Shown here: one piece after another, positions 1-6,903 of the stretch | Position numbering within the stretch: position 1 is the first letter of the stretch | How the letters are laid out: every line of letters starts with the position of its first letter | DNA from: Aquificaceae bacterium | GTDB taxonomy: Bacteria; Aquificota; Aquificia; Aquificales; Aquificaceae | Direction of reading: 5' to 3' | Assembly (NCBI GenBank): GCA_027014185.1 | Contig: JALWEK010000154.1 | Location: 1-9,151 of the forward strand | Length of the DNA stretch: 9,151 bases | Position numbers and translations under genes: made by a program | Notes under the pieces: model-generated | The model's input: only the letters and a program-made list of their open reading frames with translations | The model's database searches: none | Told to the model about the DNA's origin: nothing

Positions 1-587
1 GGTACTATCTGGTCTCTGGGTCTAGCGATAACGTAGGTGTGGATGTCCTTCGGGGAAAGCCTGGGCTCCTCGGTTATGAACGTCTTGAACCTCGCAGAGT
101 CCAGAACCCCCGCCATACCTATGACCCTGCTTGCGGGAAAGCCGCTGAGCTTGACCGCTGCGTAGGTCATTATGTCAACGGGATTCGTAACAACTATTAG
201 GATAGAGTTCGGGGCGTACTGACGGACCCTGGATATGATCGTGGATAGTATCCGTATGTTCGCCTCCAGGAGATCCTCCCTAGACATGCCGGGTCTTCTG
301 GGAAATCCGGCGGTTATAACCACTATGTCGCTGTCCACTATGGGTTCGTATCCGTCCCCTTCGGGGGTGACCGTAAAGCCGTCTATCTTTGTATCTATGT
401 CCATAGCGGCGATCATCTGCTTCATGTCTAGGGCCTTTCCCTTAACTGGCTCGAAGATCTTGTCACCGTCCCTTCTGGGTATGTCGAATATCCTCACGTC
501 AGCAAAGCCCTTTATCGCAAGCAGGCTCGCTACGTGCTCACCAACGTTTCCCGCTCCCACCACCGATACGACCTTTCTGGTAGCCAT
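1..587 (-). CDS. mdh: Malate dehydrogenase family protein, C-terminal part cut off by the window edge
   Basis: NAD-dependent malate/lactate dehydrogenase family, cytoplasmic; the MDH reaction interconverts malate and oxaloacetate in the (reductive) TCA cycle. 195 codons are visible of an expected ~310-335. Seen: Rossmann motif GAGNVG at residues 11-16; Asp35 at the end of beta-2, as in NAD-specific enzymes; PRRPGMSRED with the arginines expected for a malate-type substrate loop; TNPVD; and MAGVLDSARF with Asp163 and Arg166 (Asp168/Arg171 in LDH numbering). The usual GGHGD catalytic loop should follow 27 residues after that Asp, but the sequence reads IARPRDQIV, so the catalytic His position is Pro190 (see findings). 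ATG 587-585 is preceded by a strong Shine-Dalgarno sequence, GGAGGTG, overlapping the aconitase stop, so the two genes are co-transcribed and probably translationally coupled. Family membership is certain; MDH activity is not. Confidence 0.88.
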   Translation of the reverse strand, partial: MATRKVVSVVGAGNVGEHVASLLAIKGFADVRIFDIPRRDGDKIFEPVKGKALDMKQMIAAMDIDTKIDGFTVTPEGDGYEPIVDSDIVVITAGFPRRPGMSREDLLEANIRILSTIISRVRQYAPNSILIVVTNPVDIMTYAAVKLSGFPASRVIGMAGVLDSARFKTFITEEPRLSPKDIHTYVIARPRDQIV

Positions 588-598
588 CTTTCACCTCC

Positions 599-2578
599 TC
601 AGCTGGTAACCTCCTGAGCCTGCTTCCTCTTTATGTAGTTCAGCCTTCCACCGCCTAGGAGAACCTCCACCTGGTATGGGGTGAGGTTGTACCTGCACAG
701 GATCTCCTCTCCCGTGGTTTTGTTGATCACCACGATCTCTTTGCCTTCCTTGAGTCTCTTGGTAAGCTCGGGGATCTCTATCTCGTCTCCGAGGGTGAAC
801 TTGTCGTAGTCCTCTTTGTTCACGAACTCCAGAGGAACTATCCCGAAGTTCACAAGGTTGGCGTGGTGGATCCTCGCAAAGGACTTGGCTATAACAGCCC
901 TCACACCGAGGAACCGGGGAGCTAAGGCTGCGTGCTCCCTCGAAGATCCCTGCCCGTAGTTCTCACCCCCTATTATCACCCCCGCCTTTCCTTTCTCCTT
1001 TATCGCCTTTATTCTCGGAACGAACTCGGGATCTACGTAGTGATAGACGTACTCGGAGATCGCGTATATGTTCGATCTGAGAGGAAGTATCTTGGCTCCC
1101 GCGGGCATTATGTGGTCGGTGGTTATGTTGTCCCCCACTATCAGGGCTACCTCGGCCTTTAGCTTCTCTGGTAGCTCGTCGAAGGGAGGCAGAGGCTTTA
1201 TGTTGGGACCCCTGTAGATCTCGACCTTCTCCGCCTCCTCGGGAGGAAGGGGCTCTATGAAGGCCTCGTCCCCGTAGGGGAACCTCTCGGGCATCTCCAC
1301 CCTTATCCACTTTGCCCCTATCTCCTTAGCGAGCCTCCTGGGATCCACTATCTCCCCCGCGATCGCGCAGGCCACGCAGGTTTCAGGTGAGGCGAGGTAA
1401 ACCTTAGCGTCCGGTGTTCCAGACCTTCCCTCGAAGTTCCTGTTGAAGCTCCTAACCGAGACTCCCCCGCTCGGAGGGGCGTATCCCATACCTATGCAGG
1501 GGCCGCAGGCGCTCTCGAGTATCCTCGCTCCAGCCTTCAGGAAGTTGAGGAGTCCTCCGTTCAGTGTTATTAGCTCCAGTGCCTGCTTGGATCCGGGAGC
1601 GACCGCAAAGACTACGTCTGGATGGACCTTCCTCCCTTCGAGCAGCTTGGCGCTTCTGGTGAGATCCACAAAGGAGGAGTTGGTACAGGAGCCGATCACC
1701 ACCTGATCCACCTTTATCCCCTCTATCTCCCTCACCGGAACGACGTTGTCGGGCGAGTGGGGCTGGGCTATGAGAGGCTCGAGCTCGGAGAGGTTTATCT
1801 CGATCACCTCGTCGTACTCCGCGTCCGGATCGGGAAGTAACTCCACCCAGTCCTCCTCCCTTCCTTGGGCTCTAAGGTATGCCCTCGTTACCTCGTCCGA
1901 GGGGAATATGGAGGTCGTAGCTCCCAGCTCAGCCCCCATGTTGGTGATAGTCGCCCTCTCGGGAACGGAGAGCTCTTTCACGCCCTCGCCAAAGTACTCG
2001 AATATCTTCCCAAGACCCCCTTTAACCGTCAGACGCCTCAGAAGTTCTAGGATTATGTCTTTGGCGGTAACCCACTCGGGCATCCTCCCTGTTAGCTTTA
2101 CCCCTACTATCTTGGGCATCTTCAGGTAGAAAGGCTCTCCCGCCATGGCGGCGGCAACGTCCAGACCCCCAGCTCCTATAGCTAGCATCCCCACACCACC
2201 GCTCGTCGGTGTATGGGAGTCAGAACCGAGCAATGTCTTTCCAGGCTTTGCAAACCTCTCAACGTGAACCTGGTGGCATATCCCGTTTCCTGGCTTTGAG
2301 AGCCATATGCCGAAGCGCTTGGCAACGCTCATCAGATACTTGTGGTCGTCGGGATTCCTGAAGTCTGTCTGGAGCATGTTGTGGTCTATGTAGCTTACCG
2401 AGAGCTCCGTTTTAACTCTTGGAACACCCATCGCCTCAAGCTCCAGGTACGCCATAGTTCCCGTGGCATCCTGGGTGAGGGTCTGATCTATCCTTATGGC
2501 TATCTCCTCCCCCGGTTCCATCTTTCCGCTAACGAGATGATCTCTGATTATCTTCCAGGCAACAGTTCCCTTGGCCAT
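599..2578 (-). CDS. acn: Aconitate hydratase (aconitase), Aquifex type
   Basis: Interconverts citrate and isocitrate through cis-aconitate using a [4Fe-4S] cluster; cytoplasmic TCA/reductive TCA enzyme. 659 aa, the short single-chain type. Seen: N-terminal DQTLTQDATG (31-40); GSDSHTPTSGGVG (118-130); the three cluster cysteines Cys298 (GSCTNSS), Cys358 and Cys361 (SACGPCIGMG); DNITTDHIMPAG (483-494), which opens the swivel domain; GQGSSREHA (542-550) with the active-site Ser/Arg; and SFARIHHANL (566-575). All core catalytic motifs are intact. ATG 2578-2576 has the SD sequence GGAGGT eight bases upstream. It is the first gene of an operon with the malate dehydrogenase-family gene: the stop is 11 bases before the next ATG and overlaps its ribosome-binding site. 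A 3-isopropylmalate or homoaconitase function is unlikely, because large- and small-subunit domains are fused and the motifs are aconitase-like. Confidence 0.95.
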   Translation of the reverse strand: MAKGTVAWKIIRDHLVSGKMEPGEEIAIRIDQTLTQDATGTMAYLELEAMGVPRVKTELSVSYIDHNMLQTDFRNPDDHKYLMSVAKRFGIWLSKPGNGICHQVHVERFAKPGKTLLGSDSHTPTSGGVGMLAIGAGGLDVAAAMAGEPFYLKMPKIVGVKLTGRMPEWVTAKDIILELLRRLTVKGGLGKIFEYFGEGVKELSVPERATITNMGAELGATTSIFPSDEVTRAYLRAQGREEDWVELLPDPDAEYDEVIEINLSELEPLIAQPHSPDNVVPVREIEGIKVDQVVIGSCTNSSFVDLTRSAKLLEGRKVHPDVVFAVAPGSKQALELITLNGGLLNFLKAGARILESACGPCIGMGYAPPSGGVSVRSFNRNFEGRSGTPDAKVYLASPETCVACAIAGEIVDPRRLAKEIGAKWIRVEMPERFPYGDEAFIEPLPPEEAEKVEIYRGPNIKPLPPFDELPEKLKAEVALIVGDNITTDHIMPAGAKILPLRSNIYAISEYVYHYVDPEFVPRIKAIKEKGKAGVIIGGENYGQGSSREHAALAPRFLGVRAVIAKSFARIHHANLVNFGIVPLEFVNKEDYDKFTLGDEIEIPELTKRLKEGKEIVVINKTTGEEILCRYNLTPYQVEVLLGGGRLNYIKRKQAQEVTS

Positions 2579-2594
2579 TATCTACCTCCTGACT

Positions 2595-2609
2595 TAAAAC
2601 GACGTTTTA
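2595..2609. repeat. 15-bp palindrome in the acn leader, possible operator
   Basis: TAAAACG-A-CGTTTTA is a perfect inverted repeat with 7-base arms around one central base. It lies between the divergent acn and fabD genes, 17 bases before the acn start and just downstream of the predicted acn transcription start. That position would suit a repressor site or a small hairpin masking the acn leader. Only one copy is seen in the window, so a regulatory role is inference. Confidence 0.4.
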
Positions 2610-2622
2610 GAAGGATTAACTT

Positions 2623-2650
2623 ATTTTATGCCTTTTGTCAAGCTCGGCAA
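2623..2650 (-). promoter_or_regulatory. Putative promoter of the acn-mdh operon
   Basis: On the minus strand, TTGCCG (2650-2645) and TAAAAT (2628-2623) are separated by 16 bases and match the sigma-70 -35 and -10 boxes in 4/6 and 5/6 positions. The resulting leader would be about 38 nt, carrying the palindrome and a good SD sequence. The geometry (16-bp spacer, TTG-C-G type -35) resembles the bpsA promoter in this window. Confidence 0.45.
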
Positions 2651-2668
2651 AGCCCAGAGGAGCTGTAA

Positions 2669-2674
2669 TAGAAT
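2669..2674 (+). promoter_or_regulatory. Putative -10 box of fabD (leaderless arrangement)
   Basis: TAGAAT, 5/6 to the -10 consensus, ends 8 bases before the fabD ATG, so transcription would start at or next to the start codon. No convincing -35 box is seen. The only SD-like run (GAGGAG, around 2656-2661) is more than 20 bases from the ATG, too far for normal use. Confidence 0.35.
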
Positions 2675-2682
2675 ATTCCCCC

Positions 2683-3621
2683 ATGGGGAAGATAGCCTAC
2701 ATATTCCCGGGACAGGGATCCCAGTACGTTGGAATGGCCTACGACTTCTACAGGGAGTTTCACGAGGCGGCCGACGTCTTTCACGAGGCGGAGCACGCCC
2801 TCAGGATGTCCCTGCCCGATATAGTGGACGTGGTTTTGAAAGGTCCCGAGGACAAGCTCAACAGGACGATCTACACCCAGCCGGGGATACTGGTCGCCTC
2901 GTACGCCATATACAGGGTTATGGAAGAGAATGGATTACCGAAACCCGATTACGTCGCGGGGCACTCCCTAGGTGAGTATACCGCCCTCCTCGTTGCAGGG
3001 GGAGTGGAGCTCTTCGAGGCTGTTAGGCTCACATACCTCAGAGGCAAGTATATGCAGGAGGCTGTTCCCGAAGGAAAGGGGGCTATGGCCGCTGTCCTGA
3101 AGATCCCTCCAGAACAGGTAGAGGAAGCGTGCAGGGAGGCACAAAGTTTTGGAGTAGTGGAGCCCGCCAACTACAACTCACCCCAGCAGACGGTCATATC
3201 AGGTGAGAAGCGGGCGGTAGAGAAGGCCGGGGAGATCGCAAAGGAAAGGGGGGCGAGGGTCATACCCCTGAAGGTTTCGGTTCCCTCACACTGCTCCCTG
3301 ATGAAAGACGCGGCCGATGCCTTCAAGATAAAGCTCGCCCAGACGCCCATAAAGAACACGAGTCTGCCCGTAGTCCAGAACTATACAGCAAAAGAACACA
3401 CCATGGCCCACGAGATAAGGGAGAACCTCTACAGGCAGATCTTCTCTCCGGTAAGATGGTACCAGAGCGTAGAGTACATGGTAGGTCTAGGCGTGGACAC
3501 TTTCGTGGAGATAGGACCCAAGAACGTCCTCTCCAAACTCGTTCAGCAGACGGTCCCCAACGTCAGGGTTTTTAACGTGGAGAAGCTGGAAGACCTTGAA
3601 AAGGTAAGGTCCGCGCTCTAA
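2683..3621 (+). CDS. fabD: Malonyl-CoA:acyl carrier protein transacylase
   Basis: Transfers malonyl from malonyl-CoA to acyl carrier protein to supply type II fatty-acid synthesis; cytoplasmic. 312 aa, the usual FabD length. Seen: PGQGSQYVGM (9-18) forming the oxyanion-hole loop with Gln11; GHSLGEY (93-99) with nucleophile Ser95; Arg120, which binds the malonyl carboxylate; PSHC with catalytic His203; and GPKNVLSKL near the C-terminus. The ATG at 2683 is chosen because the protein then begins MGKIAYIFPGQG, as the family does. The frame is open upstream to a TTG at 2635, which would add 16 residues without family support. The next gene follows after 23 bases, probably in the same transcript. 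No other fab genes are adjacent in this window. Confidence 0.95.
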   Translation: MGKIAYIFPGQGSQYVGMAYDFYREFHEAADVFHEAEHALRMSLPDIVDVVLKGPEDKLNRTIYTQPGILVASYAIYRVMEENGLPKPDYVAGHSLGEYTALLVAGGVELFEAVRLTYLRGKYMQEAVPEGKGAMAAVLKIPPEQVEEACREAQSFGVVEPANYNSPQQTVISGEKRAVEKAGEIAKERGARVIPLKVSVPSHCSLMKDAADAFKIKLAQTPIKNTSLPVVQNYTAKEHTMAHEIRENLYRQIFSPVRWYQSVEYMVGLGVDTFVEIGPKNVLSKLVQQTVPNVRVFNVEKLEDLEKVRSAL

Positions 3622-3644
3622 ACTATGAACTTGGGGAGTTCGGA

Positions 3645-4034
3645 ATGGGGGCGATAGGACCTTACCACTACAAGGTATGGGTTATAGGGGAGGTCCTGGA
3701 CAGGTACGAGAGCTGCAAGAACGGGGCGAGGAAGCCCAGCTCCAAGCTCTTTGTAAAGCCTCCCGAGATGGAAGGTAAGCTCTACAGGAACGCATACTTC
3801 GAGGACATAGTTATCTACGCCGTGGATATAGAGAACCTCATATCGAAACTCGAGAGTCCGCTGGACGAGATAATCAGGAAGAGGTACTTCGAGGGAGACG
3901 TGAGGACCTTCATGGAGGACTTCGGTATAAGCAGCAGGAGAGAAGCGAGAAGGCTCGTGGTTAGAGCCGTAAACAAGTTCTTCCACGAGCTCGAAAAGTA
4001 CAGGAGAAGATCGAAGGTAAAGAGGATAGCTTAG
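3645..4034 (+). CDS. Small uncharacterised protein with a sigma-region-4-like helix-turn-helix
   Basis: 129 aa; I do not recognise a named family. The N-terminal half (1-60) mixes beta-prone and aromatic residues. The C-terminal part, residues 72-118 (starting SPLDEIIRKRYFEG, then DFGISSRREARRLVVRAVNKFF), follows the pattern of sigma-70 region 4 and related helix-turn-helix domains: helix, 'RYFEG' turn, 'FGIS' turn, basic recognition helix. The tail is strongly basic (RRRSKVKRIA), consistent with binding nucleic acid. ATG 3645 has GGGGAG six bases upstream. It lies 23 bases after fabD, so it is probably co-transcribed. Its TAG overlaps the stop of the convergent solute-binding protein gene. 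The DNA-binding role is inference; it could also be an RNA-binding or structural protein. Confidence 0.75.
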   Translation: MGAIGPYHYKVWVIGEVLDRYESCKNGARKPSSKLFVKPPEMEGKLYRNAYFEDIVIYAVDIENLISKLESPLDEIIRKRYFEGDVRTFMEDFGISSRREARRLVVRAVNKFFHELEKYRRRSKVKRIA

Positions 4035-5761
4035 TCCTTTATAAATAGCCTGTTCTCCTCGTACCAGCCCCAGACTGTAGGGAACAAGTTTCCAAACCTA
4101 TCGTAGGCGGCGAGCATGCTCTTGGGGGTCGCTATGAATATCATAGGCTGCTCCTCGGTTATTATCCTGAAGGCCTCCCTGTATATCTTCACCCTCTTCT
4201 CGAAGTCGAGCTCCACCGCACCTTTGTCTATTAGCTCATCCACCTTCTTCTCCCAATCGGTCTGAGGTTTCTTCTGACGTGGGTTCCACATGTGGAGGAG
4301 CCCGGAGGAGTGCCAGACGTTCCTACCGAAGTGAGGATCAATAGAACCTGTGAGCCCTATTATCACCGCCTCCCAGTCGTAAGGGGGGGCTGTTAACCTC
4401 GAGACCAGGTTGTTGAAGTCTATCGGCTGGAAGTGTACCTTTACGCCTATCTTCTTCAGATCCTCCTTCACTATGTTACCTATAGTCTCACGCTCCTTGT
4501 TCCCGGCGTTAGTGATAAGGGTGAACTCGAGATCGTGCCCCTCGGGATCCTCCAGTACCCCGTCCCCATCCCTGTCCTTAAACCCTATGCTCTCCAGGAG
4601 CTTCTTAGCCTTTTCCAGATCGTACTCGAATTTGGGGTAGTAATCCTCGTCGTAGTAAGGCCTGTTTGCCTCCGTCACGGGCGTGTAGAGGGGCTTGGCG
4701 AGGCCGTTATAAACCAGGTAACATATGCCCTCCCTGTCTATAGCGTGGGATATGGCAACCCTAAATTTTCTGTTCTGAAACCATTTGAGCTTGTACTTTG
4801 GTACCTTAGACCTCGGATTCTGGTTGAAGACTAAGAAGGTCGTGGATGGTGTAGAGCCAAGGTCGTACACCTTCACATCCTCTCCCATTCTGGCCACCTG
4901 CTGTATGTCCTGGGGCCTCAGACCTATGTAGTCCACCTCCCCGCTCTTGAACTTGAGCATCGCGGTGTCCGGGTCGGAAACTATTATCCCTACCCTGCGG
5001 GTTATGTAGGGAAGACTTCTCCCCTCTTCGTCCTTCTCCCAGTAGTAGGGGTTCCTCTCGTAAACTATCCGCTGCCCCTTAACGTACTCCTTGATAACCC
5101 AAGGTCCTGTCCCGACGATATCCTTCGGGTCGGTGTTCACGTTCCAGGCTGTGTTGAAGGTTCCGTCCTTTACATACCTCTCCAGCTTGTGCTTCGGGAG
5201 TATCTCGGCCGAGAGGGCGTTCAGGAAGGGGGCGAAGGGCTCCGGCAGGATGAACTTCACTGTGTAGTCATCGATCTTCTCCACCTTTATCTTCTTCCCC
5301 TTTATAGTGAGTATGTCCCGCGTAGAGGAGGGTATCTGGTCGTTGTAGTAGATCTCGTTGAAGGTAAAGATCACATCGTCCGCCGTGAAGGGGGTGCCAT
5401 CACTCCACCGCACGTTTTTCCTGAGATGGAAGGTCCATACCTTCCCATCCTCCGATACCTCCCAACTCTCGGCCAGATCGGGCTCGGGCTTCATGGTTTT
5501 TAGGTTCAGCCTGGTTAGTCCGGAGAAGAGGGGGCCTATGGCCGCGGTGGAGGTAGTTTCCTGAGCGAGGGCCGGGTTCAGGGTCTTGGGATCGCCACTG
5601 AGTATGAAGTAGAGGGTTCCTCCCTCTCTACCTGGCTCCGGACTGAAGTCCTTGGGATCGAGCTTGATAAGTTCCACCCTGCCTCCCTCTGGGGATCCGG
5701 TCAGATGGAAAGGCAGGAAGGCAAGAACAGAAAGCAGGAGTGCGAGCAAAGCCGGTCTCAT
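4031..5761 (-). CDS. Family 5 extracellular solute-binding protein (peptide/oligopeptide ABC transporter type)
   Basis: Periplasmic substrate-capture component of a Dpp/Opp/nickel-type ABC importer; the ligand cannot be told from sequence. 576 aa. Residues 1-22 form a signal sequence (Arg2, then a leucine-rich core) with no lipobox cysteine after it, so the protein is probably soluble in the periplasm or anchored by an uncleaved helix. Family hallmarks: GDPKTLNPALA (56-66); LAESWEVSEDGKVWTFHLR (96-114) followed by VRWSDGTPFTADDV (117-130); GTGPWVIKEY (217-226); and FRVAISHAIDRE (333-344). Residues 396-408 (DRDGDGVLEDPEG) form an EF-hand-like DxDxDG loop that may bind calcium. No permease or ATPase gene is adjacent. 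No SD sequence precedes the ATG, and a -10-like box sits 12 bases upstream, so the mRNA may be nearly leaderless. Confidence 0.88.
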   Translation of the reverse strand: MRPALLALLLSVLAFLPFHLTGSPEGGRVELIKLDPKDFSPEPGREGGTLYFILSGDPKTLNPALAQETTSTAAIGPLFSGLTRLNLKTMKPEPDLAESWEVSEDGKVWTFHLRKNVRWSDGTPFTADDVIFTFNEIYYNDQIPSSTRDILTIKGKKIKVEKIDDYTVKFILPEPFAPFLNALSAEILPKHKLERYVKDGTFNTAWNVNTDPKDIVGTGPWVIKEYVKGQRIVYERNPYYWEKDEEGRSLPYITRRVGIIVSDPDTAMLKFKSGEVDYIGLRPQDIQQVARMGEDVKVYDLGSTPSTTFLVFNQNPRSKVPKYKLKWFQNRKFRVAISHAIDREGICYLVYNGLAKPLYTPVTEANRPYYDEDYYPKFEYDLEKAKKLLESIGFKDRDGDGVLEDPEGHDLEFTLITNAGNKERETIGNIVKEDLKKIGVKVHFQPIDFNNLVSRLTAPPYDWEAVIIGLTGSIDPHFGRNVWHSSGLLHMWNPRQKKPQTDWEKKVDELIDKGAVELDFEKRVKIYREAFRIITEEQPMIFIATPKSMLAAYDRFGNLFPTVWGWYEENRLFIKD

Positions 5762-5792
5762 AGCGGTCTATTTATGATATACTTTAACAGCC
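5762..5792. promoter_or_regulatory. Divergent promoter region between the solute-binding protein gene and atpC
   Basis: The 31-base gap holds two overlapping -10-like boxes. TATACT (5778-5783, plus) lies 9 bases before the atpC ATG. TATCAT (5779-5774, minus) lies 12 bases before the solute-binding protein ATG. Both are 5/6 to consensus. Neither gene has an SD sequence. The -35 elements would have to lie inside the opposite coding sequence (for example TTGATC, 5800-5795, for the minus promoter, with a short 15-base spacer) and are weak. Because the two -10 boxes share bases, the two promoters should exclude each other. Confidence 0.45.
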
Positions 5793-6188
5793 ATGATCAA
5801 GGTGGAGATAGTCACACCCCAGGGTCTTGCCTTCTCCAACGAGGTCAACTCGGTAAACGTCCCCACGGCGGAGGGTGAGATAGGCGTCCTTCAGAACCAC
5901 ATGTACCTGATGACCCTCCTCAGGCCCGGTTTGGTTTACTTCGATGGAGATGAGAAGAAGGGTATGGCGGTGACCTACGGTGTTGTGGACGTAACCCCCG
6001 AGCGTGTGCTCATCTTGGCCGAAGAGGCCTACGAGGTGGGCGAGATCGACGTGGGTAAAGCCAAGAAAGAGTTCGAGGAGGCTATGAAGAAGCTCGCAAC
6101 CGCCCAGACTTTAGAGGAGATAAAGGAGTGGGAGAAGGTAAAGGAAAAGGCCCAGGCCCTCTTAGAGGTGGTTGAGAGACTCAGATAA
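5793..6188 (+). CDS. atpC: F1Fo ATP synthase subunit epsilon
   Basis: Epsilon subunit of the F1 central stalk; it couples rotation to the c-ring and can inhibit ATP hydrolysis through its C-terminal helices. 131 aa, normal length. Residues 1-82 form the beta-sandwich domain with the signature region around 24-46 (PTAEGEIGVLQNH, then LMTLLRPG). Residues 86-131 form the charged two-helix domain (VGKAKKEFEEAM, then EEIKEWEKVKEKA). atpC usually closes the atp operon after atpD, but here it stands alone behind its own promoter; dispersed atp genes are known in the Aquificales. The ATG has no SD sequence. The last 17 bases overlap the following methyltransferase gene. Confidence 0.95.
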   Translation: MIKVEIVTPQGLAFSNEVNSVNVPTAEGEIGVLQNHMYLMTLLRPGLVYFDGDEKKGMAVTYGVVDVTPERVLILAEEAYEVGEIDVGKAKKEFEEAMKKLATAQTLEEIKEWEKVKEKAQALLEVVERLR

Positions 6189-6885
6189 GAGATTCTCCTT
6201 CTTCCGGGGAAAGATAGAACTTATCCAGCCCAAAGAACATAAAGTCTCGGTCGATCTTATCCTCTTCCTTTCAAAGGTAAAGGGTGTGAGGAAGAACTCC
6301 AGGGTGGCAGACCTGGGGGCAGGTTTCGGCTTTCTCTCACTGGTCATAGCGAAGAAGTGGGGGTGCGAGGTTCACGCCATAGAAAGGGACAGGAAGATGC
6401 TAGGGCTCCTGAAAGAGAACGTAAGGATAAACGGGCTGGAGGACAGGGTAAGGGTGGTGGAGGGGGATTTAAGAAGGGTGGAGGACCTATACAGGAGGGG
6501 GTATTTCGACGTGGTGGTATCGAACCCTCCCTTCTATCCGAAGGAATACGGGAAGGAGGATGGAGGTTTTCACTTCGAGGGAGACACTACCCTCGAGGAC
6601 TTCGTCAGGGCGAGCTCCTATCTCCTTCGGGACGGAGGGTATCTCAACTTACTTATACCCTCATTCAGGCTTTACGAGCTCTTCGATCTTCTCAGAGCAC
6701 ACAACCTCCCGCCCCGATTCCTCAGCGTCATATACCCTAACGTACAGAAGGAGGGGAAGCTGTGCGTCGTGAACTCGATAAGGAACGTGCCCGGCCCTAT
6801 CAGGATAGAACCTCCCCTTGTGATAAACGAGCCCGATGGAAGCTATACGGAGACGGTGAGGGGGCTCTTAGAGGGCTTCCTATGA
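6172..6885 (+). CDS. TrmN6-like N6-adenine RNA methyltransferase (COG4123 type)
   Basis: SAM-dependent class I methyltransferase, 237 aa. Seen: N-terminal KIELIQPKEHKVSVDLILF (14-32), which resembles the start of TrmN6/YfiC proteins; SAM motif I VADLGAGFGFLSL (45-57); acidic motif II in HAIERD (68-73); GDL (98-100); and the catalytic SNPPFYP (117-123), the NPP[FY] motif of enzymes that methylate an exocyclic adenine nitrogen. The best relatives methylate A37 of tRNA1(Val), but the true target in this lineage is unproven; other MTS-domain methyltransferases share the motifs. The start is chosen at TTG 6172: a TAG closes the frame at 6163-6165 and no ATG occurs before motif I. AGAGGTG lies directly upstream. 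The gene overlaps atpC by 17 bases in another frame, so translation is probably coupled. Confidence 0.85.
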   Translation: MRDSDKRFSFFRGKIELIQPKEHKVSVDLILFLSKVKGVRKNSRVADLGAGFGFLSLVIAKKWGCEVHAIERDRKMLGLLKENVRINGLEDRVRVVEGDLRRVEDLYRRGYFDVVVSNPPFYPKEYGKEDGGFHFEGDTTLEDFVRASSYLLRDGGYLNLLIPSFRLYELFDLLRAHNLPPRFLSVIYPNVQKEGKLCVVNSIRNVPGPIRIEPPLVINEPDGSYTETVRGLLEGFL

Positions 6886-6887
6886 TG

Positions 6888-6896
6888 TGCTATAAT
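6888..6896 (+). promoter_or_regulatory. Extended -10 promoter of the DUF507 gene
   Basis: TGC-TATAAT is a perfect extended -10 element (TGn plus consensus hexamer) in the 18-base gap after the methyltransferase gene. No good -35 is seen, which is normal for extended -10 promoters. The box ends 7 bases before the ATG at 6904, so transcription should begin at or within a base or two of the start codon and give a leaderless mRNA. Confidence 0.6.
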
Positions 6897-6903
6897 TAGG
6901 GGA

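Noticed and set aside
235..609. 124-codon plus-strand frame opposite mdh, and similar frames opposite acn (963-1310, 1746-2129, 2342-2668)
   Set aside because: All are shadows of strongly conserved enzymes on the minus strand.
2636..2641. Perfect TTGACA on the minus strand as the acn -35 box
   Set aside because: No acceptable -10 hexamer lies 16-18 bases downstream; TTGCCG with TAAAAT at 16 bases is the better pair.
2635..2682. Upstream TTG at 2635 as the fabD start
   Set aside because: It would add 16 residues without family similarity, while the ATG at 2683 gives the standard FabD N-terminus.
3618..3986. 122-codon minus-strand frame opposite the small HTH-like gene
   Set aside because: The plus-strand frame has the better ribosome-binding site, operon spacing after fabD and a coherent HTH-like C-terminus; the minus frame shows no family features.
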